NCBI RefSeq assembly: GCF_003121625.1
Contig: NZ_QDDJ01000007.1
Coordinates: forward strand, 186,001-250,000
Direction of reading: 5' to 3'
From: Ornithinimicrobium cavernae
GTDB taxonomy: Bacteria; Actinomycetota; Actinomycetes; Actinomycetales; Dermatophilaceae
Length of the DNA: 64,000 nt
Position numbers and translations under genes: made by a program
The notes under the pieces: model-generated
Told to the model about the DNA's origin: nothing
The model's input: only the letters and a program-made list of their open reading frames with translations
The model's database searches: none
Part shown: in pieces, positions 9,323-16,771 of the stretch
Numbering within the stretch: the stretch's first letter is position 1
Layout: each line of letters begins with the position of its first letter

Positions 9323-9747
9323 GGCAGGGCCTGCCTCCGGCCGTGCCGTCGCAGCCGCTCGGCGGTGGGGTTGCCCGAGGAGCCGACGCCGTAGTTGGGA
9401 CACAGCGCCACCCGGTCGCCGGAGGCGGCCAGCAGCCGCTCGGCCGCGCCCAGCACCGCGAGCAGGTCAGCGGCGTTGGTCATGGAGAACAGTGAGGCCC
9501 GACCGACCGGCCGCGACGAGACCAGGCCGCAGTCGCGCAGGCACGCCAGGTGGGCGCTCACCGTCGACTGGGCCAGCCCGAGGTGCTCGGTCAGCTCCCG
9601 CACCCGGTGCTCCCCGAGCGTCAGGTGCTGCAGGATCGCGAGCCGCGACGGGTCGGACAGGCTGTGGAACAGGGCTGCCGCGACCTCCAGGCTACGGTCC
9701 TCGGAGGTCTCCGAGGCCTCTTCGACGGTCTCCGATGTCATCGTCAT
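9319..9747 (-). CDS. ArsR/SmtB-family metal-sensing repressor, CmtR-like
   Basis: A 142-residue winged-helix repressor. The recognition-helix region reads STVSAHLACLRDCG. Cys69 and Cys73, plus Cys116 near the C-terminus, match the spacing of the three cadmium/lead ligands of mycobacterial CmtR (CxxxC in the recognition helix plus a C-terminal Cys). It heads the operon with the ATPase and CDF exporter, so it should release the promoter when metal binds. The ATG at 9747 sits inside an 18-bp palindrome and has no ribosome site. TAGCAT lies about 7 bases upstream, suggesting a leaderless mRNA. A second in-frame ATG is at 9741. Confidence 0.9.
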   Translation of the reverse strand: MTMTSETVEEASETSEDRSLEVAAALFHSLSDPSRLAILQHLTLGEHRVRELTEHLGLAQSTVSAHLACLRDCGLVSSRPVGRASLFSMTNAADLLAVLGAAERLLAASGDRVALCPNYGVGSSGNPTAERLRRHGRRQALP

Positions 9748-9756
9748 ATGACGATG
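9739..9756. promoter_or_regulatory. Perfect 18-bp palindrome over the repressor start codon
   Basis: CATCGTCATATGACGATG reads the same on both strands and covers the first codons of the CmtR-like gene. A TAGCAT -10-like hexamer lies next to it on the minus strand. It is a candidate autoregulatory operator for the metal operon. A further GCATCG copy lies about 20 bp away. Confidence 0.6.
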
Positions 9757-9832
9757 CTAGCAGTGCGCAACGATGCAGGTGTGGGCGTGACCGCAGGGAC
9801 CCGGGGTGAGCGCGCCGCGTACGGTGACCGCT

Positions 9833-9904
9833 ATGAGGTATGCCGTGGCGATCCCACCGTTCCCCGAGCCGTCGCTGCGCCGGGTGATCACCTCGGCACG
9901 GTGA
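9833..9904 (+). other. 23-codon upstream frame resembling the N-terminus of an LLM oxidoreductase
   Basis: The frame begins ATG at 9833 and encodes 23 residues beginning MRYAVAIPPFPE, which looks like the first strand of many F420/LLM-class oxidoreductases. Its TGA (9902-9904) overlaps the GTG start of the real LLM gene (9901) as GTGA. A TACGGT hexamer 7 bases before the ATG is placed as expected for a leaderless promoter. It could be a translated leader or the remnant of a second LLM gene whose body was deleted. Confidence 0.5.
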
Positions 9905-10902
9905 CTCATCCGTTCCCGCCGGCGACGGACGGCGCGTCCCTGCCGGTGTCCCTGATCGACCGTTCCCGCACCCGGGACGGCGAGCCAGTTGGTGCCGCAC
10001 TGCACGCCACGATCGAGCGGGCCCGCCGGGCCGAGGCACTCGGCTTTCACCGGTTCTGGGTGGCCGAGCACCACGCCGTCCCGGGGATCGCGAGCGGCAG
10101 CCCGCCCGTGCTGATGGCGGCGATCGCGGCGCGCACCGCGCGGATCCGCGTGGGCTCCGGCGGGGTCATGCTGCCGAACCACCGGCCGCTCGTGGTCGCC
10201 GAGCAGGCCCGGATGCTGACCGCGCTGCACCCCGGCCGGGTCGACCTCGGGCTCGGACGCTCGCTCGGGTTCACGGCACCGGTCCGCGAGGCGCTGGGCG
10301 TCGCGAGCTACGGCCCCGACGACTTCGCCCGGGACCTCGCGGACCTCGAGGCCTTCCTGGACGACGCGGGACCGGTGACCGCGATGCCGACCGGCGTGCC
10401 GCCACCGCCGCTCTTCGTGCTGGCCACCGGCTCCGGCCTCACGACGGCGGCCGAGCGCGGGCTCCCGGTCGTGGTGGGTGGGCCGCTCCTGCAGGGTGAC
10501 CTCGCGCCCCTGGATGACTACCGTGAGCGGTTCCGGCCGAGCCGCGGGTGCCCCGAGCCCTACGTCATCGTCAGCGTCGACGTGATGATCGCCGACACGG
10601 CCGGGCGGGCCCGCGAGCTGATGCTCCCCGAGGCCTGGGCCATGGTGGAGTCGCGGTCGACCGGTGCCTTCCCACCACTGAGGGCGCAGCCGGTGAGCCG
10701 GCTGACCGAGCGCCAGCAGTCGATGGTCCAGCGGCACCTCGACCAGGCGGTCCACGGGACGGCCGCCCAGGTCGCCGACCAGCTCGCCGGACTGGTCCGA
10801 CGCACCGGTGCGGCCGAGCTGCTCGCGTTCGCCTCGACATACGACCGGATGGCGCTCGCCGAGTCCGACGCGGCCCTCGCCAGCCTGCCCCTCACCGGCT
10901 AG
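9901..10902 (+). CDS. LLM-class flavin-dependent (luciferase-like) oxidoreductase
   Basis: A 333-residue luciferase-like monooxygenase-fold protein that would use FMN or F420. It has the family opening LPVSLIDRS, the RFWVAEHH motif after the first helix, GSGGVMLPNHRPLVVAEQ, and PGRVDLGLGRS. The GTG at 9901 is taken as the start because it is coupled (GTGA) to a 23-codon frame; there is no ribosome site of its own. The next gene, an acyl-CoA dehydrogenase, starts 58 bases downstream on the same strand, so the two may be co-transcribed. Confidence 0.88.
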   Translation: MTHPFPPATDGASLPVSLIDRSRTRDGEPVGAALHATIERARRAEALGFHRFWVAEHHAVPGIASGSPPVLMAAIAARTARIRVGSGGVMLPNHRPLVVAEQARMLTALHPGRVDLGLGRSLGFTAPVREALGVASYGPDDFARDLADLEAFLDDAGPVTAMPTGVPPPPLFVLATGSGLTTAAERGLPVVVGGPLLQGDLAPLDDYRERFRPSRGCPEPYVIVSVDVMIADTAGRARELMLPEAWAMVESRSTGAFPPLRAQPVSRLTERQQSMVQRHLDQAVHGTAAQVADQLAGLVRRTGAAELLAFASTYDRMALAESDAALASLPLTG

Positions 10903-10960
10903 GTTCGGCACGAGGGGCGCCGCCCTGCCCGCCCCGTGCCCCGAGCCGGAGGACCGACCG

Positions 10961-12115
10961 ATGCCGACCAGCGCCTACCGCTCCCCGTGGATGACCGAGG
11001 AGCTGGACGACCTCCGCAGCCTGTCTCGCACCTTCTTCGAGAGGGAGTCGGTGCCCCACCAGCAGCGGTGGGCGGAGCAGCAGCAGGTCGACCGCGGCTT
11101 CTGGCTCGCGGCGGGCCGGGCGGGGCTGCTGTGCCTCTCGGTCCCGGAGGAGTACGGCGGGGGTGGCGGGACGTTCGCCCACGAGGCCGTGGTCGTGGAG
11201 GAGCAGGCCCGGGCCGGCGACGACGCCTTCGGCTACAGCGTGCACAGCGCGATCGTGGCGCACTACGTGCTGGCCTACGGGACCGAGGAGCAGAGGCGGG
11301 CGTGGCTGCCCAGGCTGGCGACGGGTGAGTACGTCGGTGCGATCGCGATGAGCGAGCCCGGCGCCGGGTCGGACCTGCAGAGCCTGCGCACCTCCGCCCG
11401 CCCGGACGGCGACCACTACGTCGTCAACGGCTCCAAGACGTTCATCACCAACGGGTCGCACGCCAACTTCCTGGTGCTGGCGTGCCGCACCTCCGACGCC
11501 GAGGGCGGCAAGGGCCTGTCCCTGCTCGGCGTGGAGACCGACGGGCTCGAGGGCTTCTCGCGCGGACGTGTCCTGGACAAGCTCGGCATGCACGGGCAGG
11601 ACACGCGCGAGCTCTTCTTCGACGACGTGCGGGTGCCGCGGGACAGCCTGTTGGGTGGGCAGGAGGGGCAGGGTTTCGCCCAGCTGATGCAGCAGCTGCC
11701 GCAGGAGCGGCTCATCATCGCCGTCTCGGCCGTCGCGTGGACCGAGCTGGTGGTCTGGCTGACCGTCGACTACGCCAAGGAGCGCACCGCGTTCGGGCGG
11801 ACGCTGCTGAAGTTCCAGAACACGCGGTTCGTCCTCGCCGAGTGCGCGACGGAGAGCCGGGCGGTCCGCACCTTCGTCGACCACTGCATCGGGCAGCACC
11901 TGGCGGGCGAGCTCGACGCCGCGGGGGCCTCGGCGGCGAAGTACCTCTCCACCGACACCCAGTTCGAGGTCAGCGACCGCTGCCTGCAGGTCTTCGGCGG
12001 CTACGGCTACATGATGGAGTACCCCATCGCCCGCGCCTTCGCGCTGGCCCGGGTGCAGAAGATCTACGGCGGGACCAACGAGATCATGAAGGAGCTGATC
12101 GCCCGCTCCCTCTGA
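10961..12115 (+). CDS. Acyl-CoA dehydrogenase
   Basis: A 384-residue FAD-dependent dehydrogenase that introduces the 2,3-double bond into an acyl-CoA. Signatures are AMSEPGAGSDL (FAD/substrate loop), TFITNGSHANF, KERTAFG, and the C-terminal QVFGGYGYMMEYPIAR...IYGGTNEIMKE block. The ATG at 10961 follows a GGAGGA ribosome site by 7 bases, which rules out longer starts. The length is normal for the family. Chain-length preference cannot be read from sequence. Confidence 0.95.
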   Translation: MPTSAYRSPWMTEELDDLRSLSRTFFERESVPHQQRWAEQQQVDRGFWLAAGRAGLLCLSVPEEYGGGGGTFAHEAVVVEEQARAGDDAFGYSVHSAIVAHYVLAYGTEEQRRAWLPRLATGEYVGAIAMSEPGAGSDLQSLRTSARPDGDHYVVNGSKTFITNGSHANFLVLACRTSDAEGGKGLSLLGVETDGLEGFSRGRVLDKLGMHGQDTRELFFDDVRVPRDSLLGGQEGQGFAQLMQQLPQERLIIAVSAVAWTELVVWLTVDYAKERTAFGRTLLKFQNTRFVLAECATESRAVRTFVDHCIGQHLAGELDAAGASAAKYLSTDTQFEVSDRCLQVFGGYGYMMEYPIARAFALARVQKIYGGTNEIMKELIARSL

Positions 12116-12127
12116 GCGAGCCTCCCG

Positions 12128-12574
12128 TCAGGCGCAGCGTGACTCGATCGTCGCGACAGCCGCCGGGATGTCCTCGAGGCTCAGCCTGGCGAAGGCCTGG
12201 TTGAGGTCCGTCCCGGCGGTCTCCAGCTCCTCGTCCCCCGAGTCGATGCCGGCCGCGACCGCCAGCATGGCCAGCGCGTTCGTCCGCCAGAACCCCGGCT
12301 CCTCCAGGGGGTTGCCGAAGCTCGGGTCCTCGCCGCTGAGGGCGCTCATCTCCGGGAGCTGCGTGACCAGGTCGCACATGGCGTCCAGGTCCACCGAGGA
12401 CCCCTCGCCTGGCGCCGCAGCGTCACCGGACGCCTCCGCGTCGCCGCCGAAGGCCAGCCAGCCCGCGCCCAGGCCCACCAGGAGACCGATGAGGACCGCT
12501 GCCAACGGCAGGACCCAGCGTGCTGTCGACCCTCCCTGACCCGGCTCCGTCTCGGTCCCCACCCGCGTGGTCAT
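12128..12574 (-). CDS. Single-pass membrane protein, unknown function
   Basis: A 148-residue protein. A short cytoplasmic tail is followed by one hydrophobic segment (about residues 22-43, ending LVGLGAGWLAFGG), then a soluble extracytoplasmic domain with two cysteines (in DAMCDLV and near the C-terminus in SRCA) that could form a disulfide. An AGGAGG ribosome site 4 bases upstream fixes the ATG at 12574. It ends 12 bases from the stop of the converging acyl-CoA dehydrogenase gene. I do not recognise a family. Confidence 0.78.
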   Translation of the reverse strand: MTTRVGTETEPGQGGSTARWVLPLAAVLIGLLVGLGAGWLAFGGDAEASGDAAAPGEGSSVDLDAMCDLVTQLPEMSALSGEDPSFGNPLEEPGFWRTNALAMLAVAAGIDSGDEELETAGTDLNQAFARLSLEDIPAAVATIESRCA

Positions 12575-12740
12575 CGTGCCTCCTGGCGCTCTCTTCGCGG
12601 GAGGCGCACACGCCCCCCGTGTGGCGACGACCATAGCAACACGGTGACGAGGTCACGGCGCACTGAACACCCGGGACGGAGGAACGCTGCCCCCCGGTTG
12701 TCCCCTGTCGGAGCCGTCGGCGCAGGCGTAGGTTTGGCCC

Positions 12741-14819
12741 ATGAGCCGCACGGGCGCGACGTTCCCGGCACCAGAGGCCACCAGGCAGGTCCGCAGCGTG
12801 GTGCTGGTCGGGCCGCCGGGCACGGGCAAGAGCGCCCTGCTGGAGCAGCTGGCGAGTGGCCAGCTGGGCCATGTCCGGGACGCCGAGGAGCCCTCCACCG
12901 AGCTGGCGGTCGCCACCACGGTGCACGAACCGACCGGCACCGTCGTCACCCTCGTGGACACCCCCGGAAGGGCCGACTTCGTCGGTGAGGTGCGTGCCGG
13001 CCTCCGTGCCGCCGACGCCGTGCTGTTCGTGGTCGCGGCCGGCTCCGGCATCGACGAGGCGACCCGGATGCTGTGGCGCGAGTGCGCCGCGGTCGGCATC
13101 CCACGGGCCGTGGCGGTGACCCAGCTCGAGCTGGCCAGGGCCGACTGGGACGAGGTCGTGGGCTCCTGCCGCCGGGTGTTCGGCGAGGCGGTGCCCCTGG
13201 CGCTCCCCGTCCTGGAGGAGCGTCAGCTCACCGGGGTGCTGGACCTGCTCGAGGCCGTGGTGCACGAGGGCTCCGGCGAGATCCGTGACCTGAGCGACGA
13301 GGAGACTTCCAGGACCGAGGGGCAGCGCGGCCAGCTCATCGAGGCGATCATCGAGCAGTCGGAGGACGAGAGCCTGCTCGACCGCTACCTGTCGGGGGAG
13401 CAGCTGGACCTCGAGGTCCTCCGCACAGACCTCCGCGCCGCCATCTCGTCGGCGCGGTTCTTCCCGATCGTGCCGGTCAACCCGCCCTCCGGCATGGGGG
13501 TGCCCGCGCTGCTCGACCTCATCGTCCACGCGTTCCCTGCACCAGACCAGGCCTGGCTGCCCGCCGTGATGACCCCCGACGGCGGACCGTTCGGCGAGCT
13601 GGCCGCGGACCCCGACGGGCCGCTCGTGGCGCAGGTCATCCACACCGCCTCCGACCCCTACGTCGGGCGCGTCTGCCTGGTCCGCGTCTTCTCCGGCACG
13701 CTGCACACCGATGACCACCTGCACGTCAGCGGGCACCTCGAGTGGTCCGTCGGGCACGAGGTGGAGGGGCACCCCGGTCACGATGAGGAGGACGAGCGTC
13801 CGGGGCAGCTGAGCACTCCGCTGTCGGGGGCCACGGCTCCCCGGGACCGCGCGATCGCCGGCGAGCTGGTCCTGGTCACCAAGCTCGCCGGCGCCGAGAC
13901 GTCCGACACCCTCTCCGCGACGGCGCGGCCGGCGCTGGTCGAGCCCTGGTTGCTCCCCGAGCCCCTGTTGCCTGTCGCGATCGAGGCGGCGACCACCAAG
14001 GAGGAGGACAAGCTCGCCGGCGCGCTGCAGCGCCTCACCGCCGAGGACCTCACCTTGCGGCTCGAGCGCAACAACGAGACCCACCAGCTGGTGCTGTGGA
14101 CCCTCGGGCCCACGCACGTCGACGAGGTCCTGGCCCGCCTGAGCGGACGTCACCATGTCGAGGTCGTCACCGAGCCGGTGCGCACCTCGCTGCGCGAGAC
14201 GTTCGTCCGCCGGGTGGTCCAGCAGGGTCGCCTGGTCAAGCAGTCGGGCGGGCACGGGCAGTATGCCGTGGTGCAGCTCGAGATCGAGCCGCTCGCTCGG
14301 GGCGCCGGCGTGGAGTTCGTGGACCGGGTGGTCGGCGGAGCGGTGCCCCGTCACTTCATCCCGTCCGTGGAGAAGGGCGTGCGGCACCAGCTCGGGGAGG
14401 GGGTCCTGGCCGGCTACCCCTGTGTCGATGTGCGGGTCACGCTCACCGACGGCAAGGCGCACTCCGTCGACTCCTCCGACATGGCGTTCCAGCACGCGGC
14501 GGCCCTGGCCCTGCGCGAGGCGGCGAACGACTCGACGGTCTCGCTGCTCGAGCCGGTCGACAGGGTCGAGGTGGTGGTGGACGACGAGTTCGTCGGTGCC
14601 GTCATGGTCGACCTCCGCGCCCGGCGTGCCCAGGTGCACGGCACCGAGCCGGCCGACCTGCCCGGTCACACGGTGATCCGGGCGGAGATGCCACAGCACG
14701 AGCTCGCGAGCTACCCCATCGACCTGCGGTCGGTCTCCCACGGGTCCGGCACCTTTACGAGGACCTTTGCCCGTTACGACTACCTGCCGAGCAACCTGGC
14801 GCGCGAGCTCACGGGGTGA
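12741..14819 (+). CDS. EF-G-like translational GTPase paralogue
   Basis: A 692-residue protein with the EF-G domain order: GTPase domain, beta-barrel domain II (near 295-400), domains III-V, and the domain IV motif QSGGHGQYAVV. It belongs to the FusA2/Tet-like EF-G paralogues rather than housekeeping EF-G. G1 is present (GPPGTGKS, 24-31) and so is G3 (DTPG, 73-76). The base-specificity motif NKxD is replaced by TQLE (127-130). Guanine specificity may therefore be relaxed or the GTPase weak. It stands alone, away from ribosomal protein genes. Confidence 0.9.
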   Translation: MSRTGATFPAPEATRQVRSVVLVGPPGTGKSALLEQLASGQLGHVRDAEEPSTELAVATTVHEPTGTVVTLVDTPGRADFVGEVRAGLRAADAVLFVVAAGSGIDEATRMLWRECAAVGIPRAVAVTQLELARADWDEVVGSCRRVFGEAVPLALPVLEERQLTGVLDLLEAVVHEGSGEIRDLSDEETSRTEGQRGQLIEAIIEQSEDESLLDRYLSGEQLDLEVLRTDLRAAISSARFFPIVPVNPPSGMGVPALLDLIVHAFPAPDQAWLPAVMTPDGGPFGELAADPDGPLVAQVIHTASDPYVGRVCLVRVFSGTLHTDDHLHVSGHLEWSVGHEVEGHPGHDEEDERPGQLSTPLSGATAPRDRAIAGELVLVTKLAGAETSDTLSATARPALVEPWLLPEPLLPVAIEAATTKEEDKLAGALQRLTAEDLTLRLERNNETHQLVLWTLGPTHVDEVLARLSGRHHVEVVTEPVRTSLRETFVRRVVQQGRLVKQSGGHGQYAVVQLEIEPLARGAGVEFVDRVVGGAVPRHFIPSVEKGVRHQLGEGVLAGYPCVDVRVTLTDGKAHSVDSSDMAFQHAAALALREAANDSTVSLLEPVDRVEVVVDDEFVGAVMVDLRARRAQVHGTEPADLPGHTVIRAEMPQHELASYPIDLRSVSHGSGTFTRTFARYDYLPSNLARELTG

Positions 14820-14888
14820 CCGTGCCCGCGGGGTTCGCGCCACGCCGGAGGGGCTGGTCACGCGGCACCGCGTGCGGGACGATGGGCC

Positions 14889-15476
14889 ATGTTCATCGAG
14901 TCCGTCGAGGAGTCCGCCGCCACCGGTGAGGTGGCCGCCTACTACGCCGAGCAGAAGGCCGCCTGGGGCTTCCTGCCGAACTACGCCGCGTGCTTCGCCG
15001 CACGACCCGAGGTCGCGCGGGCCTGGGCTGTCCTCAACCTGACGATCCGCGGCGGCATGGACCGACGCCGCTTCGAGATCGCCACGATCGCCGCCGCACG
15101 GGCCCGCCGCTCGACCTACTGCACGACCGCCCACTCGACCTTCCTGCGGGACGTCTGCGGCGACGCGCAGGCCGTCCTGGCGATCGGGGCCGACCCGACC
15201 GGAGCCGCACTGGACCCCGTGGATGCGGCCGTGTTCCGCTTTGCCACCACGGTCGCCACCGACGCCAGTGCGGTCGACCAGGCCGATGTGGATGAGCTGC
15301 GCCGCCACGGGCTGAGCGACACCGATGTCGCCGATGTGGTGCTCGCCGTCGCCGCGCGCCTGTTCTTCACCTCCGTCCTGGACGGGCTGGGTGCCCAGCT
15401 CGACGTCCAGACCGCCCAGCAGTTCGACGACGAGCTGCTCGCCAGCATGATCGTGGGGCGTCCCCCGGCGGACTGA
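14889..15476 (+). CDS. AhpD-like / carboxymuconolactone-decarboxylase-fold protein
   Basis: A 195-residue all-helical protein of the peroxidase-related AhpD-like group: GFLPNYAACFAARPEV near residues 27-42, a central RFEIATIAAARARRSTYCTTAHSTF helix pair, and a C-terminal dimer helix. True AhpD proteins use CxxC. Here only one cysteine is present (YCTTAH), so a disulfide-relay mechanism is unlikely as it stands. It starts 69 bases after the EF-G-like gene on the same strand. Confidence 0.82.
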   Translation: MFIESVEESAATGEVAAYYAEQKAAWGFLPNYAACFAARPEVARAWAVLNLTIRGGMDRRRFEIATIAAARARRSTYCTTAHSTFLRDVCGDAQAVLAIGADPTGAALDPVDAAVFRFATTVATDASAVDQADVDELRRHGLSDTDVADVVLAVAARLFFTSVLDGLGAQLDVQTAQQFDDELLASMIVGRPPAD

Positions 15477-15563
15477 CCCTCCCGGCCAGGTGGGCTGCGG
15501 GCACACTGCGTGTGTCCGATGGCGTCCACGCCCCTCCGGCGCCATGGGCGACCGGGGCCCGGC

Positions 15564-16004
15564 TCAGCCGACCCAGCGGCGGGTGCGGTGCACCGCGACG
15601 ATGAGCACCACGGCGACGACGGCGTGCAGCCCCAGCAGTGTGCCGGTTGCCGCCGGGGTGCGCGCGGAGAGCGGGCCCAGGGCTGACACGAGCGCGACGG
15701 CCACGGCGATGACGGTCCAGATCCGCAGGGCCCGAGGTGTGAGCCGCTCCAGGGTGCGCAGCAGCCCCACGCCGGCGAGCCCGGCCAGGGCAGCCGTGGT
15801 CACCACCGTGACGCCTCCGACCCGGCGCACGTCGCCACCCGTGACGACGTCCAGCTCGACTCCGCCCCAGAGGGCGACGCACAGCCACATCACGAGGGCG
15901 CAGATCATCGCCGCGCCCACGGCGACCAGGTCGCTGGACCACGGCACCGCGCCCTCCTGCGTCGTCCGGTCCCGCCCACGGGTTCCCTGGATGGTGCGTG
16001 ACAT
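15564..16004 (-). CDS. Four-helix membrane protein (DUF6069-like)
   Basis: A 146-residue protein with four predicted membrane helices (about 28-48, 64-82, 95-111, 122-138) and short loops, resembling the DUF6069 family of actinobacterial membrane proteins. It is divergent from a TetR gene whose two tandem operators lie in the 109-bp gap, so it is the probable target of that regulator. A role as a small exporter or membrane-stress protein is only inference. Confidence 0.75.
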   Translation of the reverse strand: MSRTIQGTRGRDRTTQEGAVPWSSDLVAVGAAMICALVMWLCVALWGGVELDVVTGGDVRRVGGVTVVTTAALAGLAGVGLLRTLERLTPRALRIWTVIAVAVALVSALGPLSARTPAATGTLLGLHAVVAVVLIVAVHRTRRWVG

Positions 16005-16048
16005 TCCTGCCTCCTTGTCTGCCGCCTGCGCGGCCCTGTGCTGTCCAC

Positions 16049-16076
16049 CCGTGCCACTACGGGCGTAGTGGCACGG
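16049..16076. promoter_or_regulatory. TetR operator 1 (perfect 13-bp inverted repeat)
   Basis: Arms CCGTGCCACTACG and its exact complement flank a 2-bp GG centre. The site lies between the divergent membrane-protein and TetR genes. Confidence 0.75.
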
Positions 16077-16080
16077 TAGG

Positions 16081-16096
16081 CACTACGATCGTCGTG
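16081..16096. promoter_or_regulatory. TetR operator 2 (imperfect copy)
   Basis: CACTACG-AT-CGTCGTG has the same core and the same 2-bp centre as operator 1 with one mismatch. Its centre lies 26 bp from that of operator 1. It is adjacent to the TetR ribosome site and fits autoregulation. Confidence 0.6.
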
Positions 16097-16113
16097 AGTC
16101 AAGGAGGTTGTCG

Positions 16114-16680
16114 ATGGACCGTCGTGAGGCGATCGCCCGGGCGGCGGTGGAGCTGGTGGCCGACGGCGGGAGCCACGCGCTGACCCATCGTCGGATCGAC
16201 CAGCGGCTCGGGCTGCCGCAGGGGACGACGTCCAACTACGCGCGCACGCGCCGTGAGCTGGTGCGGATGGTGATCGGCCGGGTGGCCGACATCGCCCACC
16301 TGCGCGAGAGCACCGAGCCGGCCCCCACGACCGTCCCGGAGGCCGTGGACCAGCTCGTCGTGGCCTTTGAGCAGACGGTGGCCCGCGGCGCGGACACCCG
16401 GGCCCGGATGGCGTTGAGCATCGACTGCCTCCAGGACCCCGAGCTGCACGAGCTGCTCACGACGCAGTCGCCCGTCCGGGTCAAGCTGTTGGCCGATGCC
16501 GAGCGCATCCTGGCCGGTCTGGGTGTCCCGGACCCCGATCTGCGGGCCAACGACTTCATCGGGGTGATGAACGGTCTGCTCTACGACCGCCTGGTCGGCA
16601 ACGGGGTGCGCGGCCAGCCGGTTGACGCGGCGGCGGTGCTGCGGGCGTGGCTGGTCGGCATCGGCGCCCGGCAGGGGTGA
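16114..16680 (+). CDS. TetR-family regulator
   Basis: A 188-residue regulator with the TetR helix-turn-helix near the N-terminus (ALTHRRIDQRLGLPQGTTSNY, about residues 22-42) and a helical C-terminal ligand domain. An AAGGAGG ribosome site 6 bases upstream fixes the ATG at 16114. It probably binds the tandem operators at 16049-16096 and controls itself and the divergent membrane protein. Confidence 0.9.
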   Translation: MDRREAIARAAVELVADGGSHALTHRRIDQRLGLPQGTTSNYARTRRELVRMVIGRVADIAHLRESTEPAPTTVPEAVDQLVVAFEQTVARGADTRARMALSIDCLQDPELHELLTTQSPVRVKLLADAERILAGLGVPDPDLRANDFIGVMNGLLYDRLVGNGVRGQPVDAAAVLRAWLVGIGARQG

Positions 16681-16771
16681 GAGGGTTCCACGCGTGGTGC
16701 GGCACGGACCCCGGGCTGCTGGCTGCGCGTCGCGGCGCCGCGGTCACGTCGGCCGCCGTGTCTCCCGGCCC

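Noticed and set aside
12423-15545. A 1040-codon open frame on the minus strand opposite the EF-G-like gene
   Set aside because: It is a GC-bias shadow: the plus-strand frame carries clear EF-G motifs and typical GC3 codon use, whereas the minus frame is Gly/Arg/Val/Asp-rich with no motif and spans three plus- or minus-strand genes.
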